Source of the DNA: Tubulanus polymorphus
Taxonomy: Eukaryota; Nemertea; Palaeonemertea; Tubulaniformes; Tubulanidae
Direction: 5' to 3'
Length of the DNA stretch: 64,000 bases
Assembly: GCF_964204645.1 (NCBI RefSeq)
Contig: NC_134030.1
Coordinates: 8,616,278 to 8,680,277 of the forward strand
Shown: positions 47,901 to 64,000 of the stretch, piece after piece
Position numbering within the stretch: position 1 is the stretch's first letter
How the letters are laid out: the number at the start of each line of letters is the position of its first letter
Notes under the pieces: generated by a model
The model's input: the letters and a program-made list of their open reading frames with translations, nothing else
The model's database searches: none
What the model was told of the DNA's origin: nothing
Program-made: the position numbers and the translations under genes

Positions 47901-47982
47901 ATGATATTATGCGCTTTTTTCAGATGATCTCATCCGACAACATTTATTAGTGTCAAGCGTGAACAGTGTCTATCGAGTATAG
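41957..47982 (+). CDS. Ig-superfamily membrane receptor with micro-exon tail (5' partial)
   Basis: Single-pass membrane protein with four Ig-like domains. Exons: 41957-42274 (Ig1), 42823-42992 and 43167-43302 (Ig2, split by a phase-0 intron), 43750-44067 (Ig3), 44253-44540 (Ig4), 44622-44735 (membrane span, VKVLVTAVSGTILTGVLVAG, then RRRCKRKE). Tail exons: 45025-45069, 45258-45323, 45688-45747, 45832-45876, 45997-46026, 46146-46181, 46282-46299, 46415-46474, 46668-46718, 46838-46876, 46985-47020, 47119-47148, 47228-47272, 47646-47702, 47780-47830 and terminal 47924-47982 with stop TAG. Ig marks include VTCNH/YQCRM, VRCTC/IECRL with VDWFR, LMCVAGEANPPSTIYWFR/YVKCVI and AVSCSQ/DDYGNYVCTG. All junctions agree in phase. 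The signal-peptide exon is not identified, so the 5' end is partial. No ITIM or ITAM is seen. Closest general type is an adhesion or immune-type Ig receptor; orthology is not recognised. Confidence 0.85.
43595..43716. repeat. inverted-repeat element in Ig-receptor intron
   Basis: CCTATATGGTGGCTGATTCGG at the left is the reverse complement of CCGAATCAGCCACCATAAT at the right, ~120 bp apart. It is a MITE-like foldback and accounts for the short open frame at 43514-43735. Confidence 0.65.
45025..47982 (+). other. array of 16 symmetric micro-exons (cytoplasmic tail)
   Basis: The internal exons measure 45, 66, 60, 45, 30, 36, 18, 60, 51, 39, 36, 30, 45, 57 and 51 nt. Each begins and ends in phase 1 and is a multiple of 3. 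The terminal exon of 59 nt ends in TAG. All have an AG acceptor and a GT donor. Any internal exon can be skipped or included without changing frame. Many encode a short amphipathic segment beginning with one of D/E/A/V and two or three hydrophobics (DVLKTMDQLL, DSLLREKII, DLLDDLTEES, AFLREKLERSL, DDLIRQHLL), as if derived from one another. Confidence 0.85.
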
Positions 47983-48361
47983 GTAAATATAGTTCCAAAC
48001 AGCACATGATCCTAGAGCAGATTCAGATGGGAGCACAAGAAGCACGTGCCTGCCACCATCGAAATTGTCCCGTGCCTTTTTTCGGGCAGGTTTTCTTAGA
48101 ATTTTCCTGACCGAATGGCGTGGATATTGCCCTTGTAAATAGTATGCCCTTTTCATGTCTTTCGTTGTGCTCCTGTCGAAATCTGTCCCTTCATTTTTAG
48201 ATCAAAATCTACCCTACTAATTGAAGTATTTTCTTTTTTCAGCTTCAAATGAACGTCATGTTTTTCAAGCCATGTAAAGTTAAAAAAGAATCAAAATATA
48301 TGCATGTTAATAACTACAATCTCAGTAATGAAAATAAATGTAATTTTGTAACTCTAGTTAA
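47983..48361. other. downstream of the Ig receptor stop
   Basis: It holds a GTAAAT directly after the TAG at 47980-47982, so the last exon could also be spliced onward outside the coding region. No further coding exon is supported. Confidence 0.35.
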
Positions 48362-48475
48362 GTACCCTAGTTACCGAATCATTGGTGGTAAGTTTTTTCA
48401 CTCGGATGGATTTATGCTTGGTGGTTCGCAAAAATATCCGATCGTGAAACCAAACCACGGACAGGATACGAGGAC
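48362..48475 (-). repeat. dispersed repeat copy (36.6 kb family)
   Basis: The stretch AGTTACCGAATCATTGGTGG, TAAGTTTTTT, TCGGATGG and ATCCGATCGTGAAACCAAAC matches, in reverse orientation and the same order, the tandem copies at 36625-36905. It forms the middle of an open frame at 48249-48545, which is therefore probably not a real exon. Confidence 0.7.
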
Positions 48476-49562
48476 CCATGAATCACCATATGGTAGTTGT
48501 GTGGTTGGTACATCGATCATATGCTGCCAACAGCAAATATGCTAAAGCCTTCAGTTTCCACAATGAATCAATGAACAATCTGGAACACTTCTAGTACTGA
48601 ATGAATAAAATGATTTTATTTTGTGAAAAATGATACGAATATATCATTATATATTATATATAAAATACAGTTGTGAATGGTCCCGGTACAAATTTCTCAT
48701 AAACTGATGGAAGTTGTGTATAAAAATTTGAGCAATATAAAAACACATGAGCAATAAAATATACGTGTCCGGCTGGCATATACACCAGCTGCTAATGATG
48801 GTAGGATGGTAGGCTCTGATTATCTACATAATGTACCTACACTGAATCGTCTAATGTATAGTCCTCTTAACTACGAAGAGTGGAAATGCTCGCAAGTACT
48901 ACATGTACGTTTGCTTATTGGCCAAATAGGTTCAACTCTACCACTCCCAACCATGGCGAACTTCAGATTTCGTAGTTTGTCGACAAGTGGTTGGAGCAAA
49001 TAATCGAACGCTTTATAGTTCAATCTTAAAGTATTTCACAGCTTCAGCCATTCTACATCGACTATACTCAGTTGCGTGGTTTGCTATTTTCGGACTATAG
49101 TTCCGACTAACTGACATTCGGTTTGACTTAACTTGCCAAATAGTCAGTTTACTTAGATAACTGAAGTTCGACCTTACTAAGTTAGACTACAGATGATAAA
49201 GTCTGCCGAATTAGGCTACCTTAAAAGGGTATTGTTCAACTCGATATAATTAATTATATGACTAAGAACCTATGAAATATACAGAATAAAATGTCATAAT
49301 CTATACAAAAATACACCGTACAGAATCGCTAATGAATCACACTTCAGTTATACAGTGGTCCAACATGCATACACCCAGTCACACAAACACATACACGTAC
49401 ATATGTCAAAACTGCAATTTTGAGGTAGGGTTAACCATGCGCTCTTAATTCGTTTTAGAGTCCATGGGTTAACGTGTATGACTTACTTAAAATCATGTAC
49501 AGCCATTACCATCATCGAATCAGTATTGGGCAGTGCATTTGGCTATTTACACTTTCATAACA
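48476..49562. other. intergenic, nothing recognised
   Basis: AT-rich sequence between the Ig receptor and CDK4/6. AATAAA at 48605-48610 on the plus strand could serve the Ig receptor transcript. Confidence 0.35.
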
Positions 49563-49741
49563 TATAGTAGAACTCGCTTAATTTGGATTTTTCATACCGG
49601 ATTTTCATTTAATTTGGATGAAATATTCGGTCTATTTAACCTGGAACCATGTAAACCATTACTATTATTCAAAATTCAGATTTTACTTAATTTGGAGAGA
49701 TCTGGGCAGTTCCCTAGTCATCTGAAGTGAGTTCTACTGTA
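49563..49741. mobile_element. pogo/Tigger-like MITE
   Basis: Left end TAGTAGAACTCGCTTAATTTGG and right end CTGAAGTGAGTTCTACTGTA are imperfect inverted repeats of the type seen at 8354-8497. Similar fragments follow near 49855-49915. No transposase. Confidence 0.6.
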
Positions 49742-50491
49742 ATACAATAGAAACTAATTCAGATTATTTCTGACAATGAAACTACTTAAGTTCATTAGAA
49801 ATCCAGATTGACGATCAGATTTCACATACGTTTATGTAGGTGGACCAATAACAATAACTGGATTAGATAAAAATCCAGAATGAAATGACTCGAATTAAGT
49901 GAGTTCGACCATAATAAATACTTGTATAGGAAATGTAGTTAAATGCATCATAAGACTATTCTATCGGCTGAGCAATTTATCAAATTCTTATTTCACATGG
50001 TAAAAAATTACATTTTTCAGTACAAGATTTTGCGATAAATTTGCTTAAGACGAAATCCATTATGCCTGGGTAGAACACAGTATTACATACATTAAAAATA
50101 TGTAAAAGCTATTAATCATGACAAAAAAATATTATTGGATAAGATAAAAATATGTGAAAATTCTAAAATGCAGTATTTACTTTACGAGATAAAATGGAAT
50201 AAACGCTTTATAAATGCATTCGTATCGTACAGGTATATGATAAAAGAAATATTCTTTAATAATTCTTTAAATGCGAATAGGACCGACCACTGTGCTGGTA
50301 AAATGCATCATAACAAAATTGCATACATTTTGTATTTCTTATTGAGATAATAAATGGCGTAAGTCGTAAAATTGATTTTTGATACCAGGGTACCTAAAAA
50401 TGAATTCAGCCAGGAATAAAATGCTAAAAAAAATGTATTTCCCATACGCAGATGGTAAAATATTATTGTAGTAACCAATTTCTCTCATGTT
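49742..50491. other. 3' flank of CDK4/6
   Basis: AT-rich; it should include the 3' UTR of the minus-strand kinase. No clear poly(A) signal was picked. Confidence 0.35.
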
Positions 50492-53564
<3,073 letters not shown>

Positions 53565-54810
53565 GACAACTGTTAGGCTAAATACGATTCCAATTGTTAA
53601 CCCATCATTGCTCTCTTCTCAGTACTTTTACATAATAACGTCATCAGGTCATCAGCTGAAGAAACAAAAAGAAGGTACATGTGTTTTGTATGTTGTCTAC
53701 ATCTACATGTACGTGGGATACTGCATCTGAACCGCGATCGCGCGTATTACGATGCAGGGGGAAGGTGGTGCGATTAGGTGGTGCATACTGAGGCAGCAGA
53801 ACATATCCTATGGATTATCTCCTGACTGCTGTTGTTCCAGTCCACAAATGTTCTTGGGAAAAAAGAGTTTTGAGAACTCCTCGGTCGACGTCCTAAACTG
53901 TAGCAGTTTACAATCGTTCAGCCGTCTAGTTCTTCCGGATCCTTGTTCGATGTAATTTTCCTTGTCGATTGCAGGGACTGTTCCGGTTACTATTCTGGCC
54001 ATGAGCGCTATGAGATTATCTTGGCGGCGGGAGGCTAGGCTTGGCCATTTCAGCTCCTCCAGCATTGTCATTACCACACTACTGCTGCGGTACGCTTATA
54101 CTCAGTTATAGTTTCCGGTCACGGTTGTGTTTTCTTATTTTAAAATTTGTTACTTGTGTTTTGTATGTTGTATTTTCCTATTTTAAAATTTGTAACTTTA
54201 TTGAATTTGGGAATCTTATATGTAATGTTTAACATGTTATAAGGATCACAGAATTGAATTGAATCGTCTAAGAACAAGTCTTCTGCCCTGGGCATGAAAA
54301 GAGCACTTCTACAGCAGGTCCCAGCAAATCTAGTACTAGCAAGGTGAAGAAAATCAAAACATCAATAGTAACAACATTACGAACCAATGAAACAGCCTCC
54401 AACACTTTGTCTTTATAGATGAAGAAATTAATTCTTCTTCTTAAAACTTTGGGCGATCAGATCACAATTTATCATGAAGCGAACCGTCGTTTATTTTGTG
54501 TTAGATGGTGTGTAAGATCAGATTCAATCTGCGATCTACAAAGAACGGCAACAGATTTTTCAATGTATTTAGAACGTATGGTATATTTATGAGAATTGGA
54601 ATTAAGTTACTTAATGGAGATTTAACAATCTAATTAATCGACATTTCGTACAACAAATTTCTAACCAATTAAATTCAACCTGACAAAAGATTGTGAAGGT
54701 CGCGTGGACCTAGGTAAATACTTCCGGTTCCACTTCCGGGTTCGTCGTTCAAGTCCTTTACGCAATCCCTTTTACACCGCCTGCCCGGTCACTACTGAAC
54801 GGCTCTGAAA
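53565..54810. promoter_or_regulatory. divergent upstream region of CDK4/6 and AGPS
   Basis: Both flanking genes start outward from here, so promoters and 5' UTRs must lie within 1.25 kb. A LINE remnant occupies 53.8-54.1 kb, leaving ~0.7 kb next to AGPS and ~0.24 kb next to CDK4/6. No TATA box was assigned. Confidence 0.45.
53800..54110 (-). mobile_element. LINE reverse-transcriptase C-terminal fragment
   Basis: The minus strand reads MLEELKWPSLASRRQDNLIA, then LMARIVTGTVPAI, GRTRRLND and STEEFSKLFFPKNICGLEQQ. These are typical blocks of the extreme C-terminus of invertebrate non-LTR reverse transcriptases (WPSL..RR; T..F..SFFP). The core is absent. It belongs to a different element from that at 24.6 kb. 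Confidence 0.8.
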
Positions 54811-58789
<3,979 letters not shown>

Positions 58790-58848
58790 TAGGGCACCAA
58801 TTAATCATTCTGTTAACCCAGGGAGGACAGTTTAAATCATTTTATGGA

Positions 58849-59022
58849 TCACAGGGTTCTTAACAGATTTTTTTAAAATTCGAATTTTTGTGTCTTGTTG
58901 GTCTTGCTGTTTATAAGTGGCACAAAGCACCCCTTGAGAAGAATTAGGGAAGGATATCTGATAATTTCGTCAGGAAATTTCTGTCAAGAGTCGTGAAATA
59001 TCAGAATCTGTAAGAACCCTGT
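58849..59022. repeat. inverted-repeat element
   Basis: ACAGGGTTCTTAACAGATT on the left and AATCTGTAAGAACCCTGT on the right are inverted repeats ~170 bp apart, as in a MITE. Confidence 0.6.
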
Positions 59023-60443
59023 AATGATGAGAGCAAGCATTTTTACATTTTTCGGTTATTATAAAGATTCAAAGCAATTTGGATGATAAGATTGCTATAA
59101 CTCGTATAGTATTCCAGTTGTATACCTCTTATTTATTTCCCTGATTGACACAACGTTGATTTTGCAATTGTCACGTGTTAGTGGGTTTTCAGTTGCAAGG
59201 TGCTGACATCTAACATCTGTTATGAAAATCATTTCACTTCAGGAACAAAAGCCTGAAACATGAATTCACACTCATAATGGAGCAGATGTTTTTATATCGA
59301 TCGAAATTGGAATCTGATGAAAAACTATGTATGCTTTATTTGTGGCAACGACATATAATACTAAAGTCTGTATGAATTCTCCGGTGACTTGTGGGATAAG
59401 TGCCATTGAGGGAACGAGTTGTTCAAAGGAACAGACATTCTCATATTAACGCCGCGGTCCTATGACCCCCCATTATGATGTGAACTGAATTGATATTTGT
59501 AGATGCTGATACAAGTATCTGTTGTCCAAAAGGGAATATCTTATATTTTGATGTCATTAATGTTACTTAGCATTTACATATGAATGAATATCGACCAATG
59601 CCTAGTAGGACTCAGGCGTTGATAAGCCTGATAGGGTATAGAAAATTATTCTCAATAAACTTAGTTTCGAAATTTGGCTCTGATTTAAAAACACAACGAG
59701 CAAAACGTTGACTTTTGAGCACATATTAAAGTATCTTATTATCATAATTTCAATTGTTCAATTTCCTCTACTTTTGAATTGAAAACCTTTATTTCTGGGA
59801 ATGAATCCCAGTTATTACAATGTGACATTTGGTGCGAATAGGTCCTCAAAAGTTAATCCATAATGATTTATTATGTTCACGAAGCGGGTGATGTTTTCTA
59901 GTTCCAGATGTAAACCAGATCGATGTTATTAGAAACCACAAGTCACTGTCCTGTTTTAACTTAATTCAGTGTTTCATCATGTAACAAGGTGTAATATAAC
60001 TAGTTGGGCCTATAGTGCATTTAAATCCCTAGTAAAAACAATTAATTTGTAAATTAATCCCTCGTGAAACCCCTGTAATAATACGTTTTTCACGTTTTAA
60101 TGACAGTTGCAAATGTTGTTGTTTTCGACGATGGCAGTGCATTAAAAAAGTTGCGAAGAAATTAATAATGGACTCGTGTCATAAACACCAGCTGTTTAAA
60201 CAGTTTTCCTTTAGACCTCAGTTTTCAACCCCTGGAGACACATCGCAGTGTGCCCTGGAGATTCTGATTAGTGACAGGGTTTACTCGTTTGCTATCATAT
60301 ATCATCATAATGTTATTGATTACTCACTGTATCAGCGGATCATATTAAAAAAAATTGATTAATGATTCTATTCGAGGCTTTCCCCTGAAGTTAGATAAGT
60401 TTATTTGGATTATTTCTCATCCAGACCATTATCGAGAGATCAT

Positions 60444-60629
60444 CAGACGCGGATCCAGGGGGTGTTTTGGGAACTAGATCTCTACCCTTGGAAAACTTCC
60501 TTTGTATTATTAATTTTCAGATAATCAGCGCTACTTATCAATGTACTAGGTACATTTCAAGTACATGAGATTATCATGCCTAAAAACGTTCCGAATGTGT
60601 GAAAATGAGACTAATTTCATCCGCCCCTG
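60444..60629. mobile_element. MITE-like element, CAGGGGCGGATC family
   Basis: It starts CAGACGCGGATCCAGGGGG and ends TCATCCGCCCCTG. ATCAT flanks both ends (60439-60443 and 60630-60634), a likely 5-bp target duplication as at 2919-3213. Confidence 0.65.
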
Positions 60630-62302
60630 ATCATCTTGGTCTAGATTATTTCTGACCTCCGAAAAACTAACAGTGATTATGTTGAAGATAATAACTATAG
60701 GTCTTAATGAGCTTTTAACATCTTTTCCGATGTGTAAGAGTTTTATGAATGATTTGATTTATCATATAATAACGTGCTAGAAATGAAATCATCTTGAACA
60801 GTAAACATACTGTACGTTTTATGTGCATGTTTCTAAGAAATGACACAATTTCACCGCACTATATAGAAAGCAGCTGTTACCGATGTATTGAGGGTATAGA
60901 TTATTGCAGCCCCACGCTTTATTTATGCAAATGGAGGGAAAATAATGTCCGATTTCAACCTTCATTTTGCATCAAATTAGATGCACCTGTAAACACATGA
61001 GATATAGATATAGATGATTTCTGATCCCAATCATCTCCAATATACATACATTATGTTTTGGTCGATAGATATTTAACAAAGATATTTTTCCCTGATTAAC
61101 TGGCTCACAGTCTGCCAATTGGCCCTATTCAGGAGAAAATATTTCTAGTCTGGAGTTTGGATTTTTTCCAGATTAAGTACTTTAGCCTTTATCTATTCTA
61201 GTTATGTATGTCGCAGAGACTCTTGACAATTTTATGAACAGTTTTTTCCCAAGTTCTAATTTCTTAAGACGACTCTTTCATGATACACTGTACTAGGTTT
61301 TTTGGTTGGCATAACTTACTCCCCTTACATAGTTGGAGGAAAAGACCAAAAATGACAACAAGTGTCTATATACCTGAAATATTAGGTACATCTTGATCTC
61401 TCAATCACTTTCTCTTTCGTATTAAGTTCTTTCCATGATATAATCAGTTTTTGCTTTTGTCGATATTTCATTCATAAAATGATATAAAACGTATCAAGAT
61501 TGATCAAAAATATTTCCATTAAAAAAAAAGCCAGCTAATCTTGACTGCGTTGACTATCATGGTATATATATATGCGTCATGTCAATTGTTTTTGGGGCGA
61601 ATACTTTAGAAACGTATTAGGTCAACAGTGTTTACGGTTTAACCTATTCAGATATTAAAAAGAAACTGTTTTGTAAATGACTGGTTGATTAGTGGTGTGG
61701 TTTATATTGTGCCTGGTCACTTTCATGCATCTACTGTGATGCGATTCTGTAGGACCCTGGTTGTGAAGCGGGCAATTATATTTTCTGTCACAGTCATAAC
61801 AAAATGGTGTTAAAATATAAGACTTTAAGAATGCCTCCGGACGGTATTGACGTGGAATTTTTCACCGCACGACGAATATGGACTCCACCCACAGAAACCC
61901 GCGCGCTTCATGAAAATGTGGATTTTTGATGGATTATTACGATTTTGAGCAGCTCACTCAGATACTACTACTGGAGGAGGTAAATATATTTCCTCGTTTT
62001 TTCGATCCTGTTTAAATCCAGACTGTTCGGAATTCTGATGTTCGACTTTAATTGAGTTAAAGGAAAATGGTGTTGTTTTGAAGGCCTGTACATAGAAAAT
62101 ATTTCAGCAAGCCAGATATTTTCATATGAATCTATTTATGAATGAGAGGTCCATGGACTGCACTGAAATCATGTGCCAATTTGTATTAGAACGTAACATC
62201 ACTATTATAGTATAGTCTATACTCGTCGTACCTGATGAATCAGTTTGGGTTTTAGGGATAGTTTCTTAGGCTTTCTTGCCTCTTGAAGTATACAGACTGA
62301 AT

Positions 62303-62374
62303 ACATAGTCATCAGTTACCTACTAGTTAAAAAGTGGAACATAGTCATCAGTTGCCAACTAGTTAAAAAGTGGA
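62303..62374 (+). repeat. 36-bp direct tandem duplication
   Basis: Two copies of a 36-bp unit (ACATAGTCATCAGTT...CTAGTTAAAAAGTGGA) differ at only a few positions. Confidence 0.85.
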
Positions 62375-62410
62375 ATATTTGTTGGTGTTTATTTCGATGC
62401 ACCAAATTCT

Positions 62411-62668
62411 AAAACGATAATACGGTAACAGAAATCCCATAGTACAGATCAGAAAAATGAGTCCGAAAAGTTTCCTTTAGTATAGATTATTTTCAACATT
62501 TCAATTATATGCAGTATTTCTGAAAATGACTATTATCAAAAATACATAAAGAGGATCCTCTTTATGTATTTTTGCTATTATGCACATTGAAATACACTAT
62601 AGCTCAAGAAAACCTTTCGGACTCATTTTACTTATCAACATTACAGGATTCTTACCGTATTATTTTCT
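62411..62668. repeat. long nested inverted repeat
   Basis: Outer arms pair GATAATACGGTAACAGAAATC with GGATTCTTACCGTATTATTT; middle arms pair ATGAGTCCGAAAAGTTT with AAACCTTTCGGACTCAT; the inner arms form a perfect palindrome centred on GAGGATCCTC (62553). It is probably a foldback transposon of ~258 bp. Confidence 0.75.
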
Positions 62669-64000
62669 ATGTCTATGAGATTCTGTGAGTTCGGATTTAA
62701 AATGGTAGAACGTTTTTTTAGTTCGATCGTACCATCAAAAAGTACCTTTTCTAACTTCGTCAGATTGAGGATAGCTGATGCATTGATTTCTCTTTTGATC
62801 AGTCATTAATACGGCAGTTATAATTTTATGTTCATTGTAACCTACAATTGGAAAATAAACGACATATGTTAAATATATTAAACGGGAAAAAATAATTCTT
62901 TCGCGCTGATTAATTACGAATCGAACGCGAGTGTTGAAAGGACGTACGTAATGTTGACAGGTGCACTACGTTCCAGGCAGCTCCCGCTCTTGTTTTTACA
63001 TCGGAAAAAGAGAGGTTAGATGTAATTCACTCTTTATGAAATCGCATTTGATTGTCGTACGCGCACTTAAACACCTTCCAGAAAGACGGGAATTTATCTT
63101 GGTAATGTTGTCTTAAAGATGAGCCATCTGGTATATATTGTTAGAAAACTAACTCATCAATTATAGGTATGTGGATTCATTATATCTGCTGATTATTTTG
63201 TCCATTACAGGAGTAGACGTCTTTCGTCAAAACATTTCTACTTCTTGGTGCCTTCCCATTCTACTTCATCAGAACTAGTTGTTGCTTAAGCGGACAACGT
63301 TCATGAATGTTTTTGATAGGCATTTTCAAAGTAAAATGTAAGCATTTTTGTGCATGTTTTATATGGACAGAGATGTGCGCGTAGATTGATAGTTAACTCC
63401 ATTAATTCGATACATGTAACTCAGTTGTTGATTGGAATAAATCAGGAAGTGAAATATTACCTATGTGTCTGATACTGGTATGATTTTGTGTGTGATCTAA
63501 CATGGAAACTGTATACGAACAATGTTAATCAAGGAATTCGCATCATGCATTATATATTTGAATATCTCCTAAAGTCTTTTACATAAAATCAATCACAGTG
63601 TCGTGAAGTTCAACATGAATTTGATATTAAAATCATATGATCAATTGAAAATTTATGACAGTTATCTTTGAAATGATCTTCAACTGCATTTTAACAATTG
63701 TTAAGTTCCAGAATTTCAAAACTAAAGATAAACTCAATTTTCAATCTAGATAATTGAAACAGTAACTCAGATTTAGTTCCGTTTTTTTTCACTTTAGCCT
63801 TGATTCATGAATTTAACAGATTTATATATAAAGAATATCTACAGTGCACATTATGCGATTGGGAGGAACACTTTCATAGCTTTATCTATATCAATTTTCA
63901 AGTTGTTGAACTTGAATCACACACTAAGTGGATTATCATTGAAAAATGTTATAGATAGATTTGTTGGCACTTATCTTATCGTGGCCATTGAAAGTTTATT

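Noticed and set aside
48249-48545. A 98-codon open frame as a last exon of the Ig receptor
   Set aside because: The receptor frame already ends at the TAG at 47980-47982, and the middle of this frame is a copy of the dispersed repeat at 36.6 kb.

Overview
This 64 kb window is animal nuclear DNA. It is AT-rich, its genes are split by GT-AG introns, and most introns carry short inverted-repeat transposon remnants. Gene content (Na+/K+-ATPase alpha, TOM70, a TBRG1-like FYR protein, CDK4/6, the peroxisomal ether-lipid enzyme AGPS) shows a metazoan. A somatomedin-B domain joined to a methuselah/secretin-like GPCR, and the general gene style, suggest a lophotrochozoan such as an annelid, mollusc or brachiopod. 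That placement is inference.

Layout. 1-13.3 kb: no recognisable gene, only MITE-like inverted repeats and simple repeats; the part nearest 13.3 kb may be 3' UTR of the Na pump. 13.3-22.3 kb (-): complete Na+/K+-ATPase alpha gene, 17 coding exons plus a duplicated, probably mutually exclusive copy of exon 5. 22.3-22.8 kb: compact head-to-head promoter. 22.8-29.8 kb (+): complete TOM70, 12 exons, with a LINE fragment and an 82-copy hexamer repeat in intron 1. 31.7-35.6 kb (-): TBRG1-like FYRN/FYRC gene, 12 exons, with an N-terminal helical module not found in vertebrate TBRG1. 37.5-40.6 kb (-): two-exon SMB-domain GPCR interrupted by one in-frame TGA exactly between ectodomain and 7TM. 41.9-48.0 kb (+): immunoglobulin-superfamily membrane receptor whose cytoplasmic tail is built from 16 very short exons; every internal one is phase 1-1 and a multiple of 3 nt. 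50.5-53.6 kb (-): CDK4/6 kinase with an acidic tail. 54.8-58.8 kb (+): AGPS, 14 exons, with the last ~90 codons missing from the window. 58.8-64 kb: AGPS intron or downstream DNA with MITE-like elements.

The genes do not form a pathway; this is an ordinary mixed animal gene neighbourhood. The most unusual objects are the micro-exon receptor tail, the UGA-split GPCR and the duplicated Na-pump exon. Exon boundaries were placed by hand from splice signals, reading frame and family conservation. Every joined exon set keeps frame.
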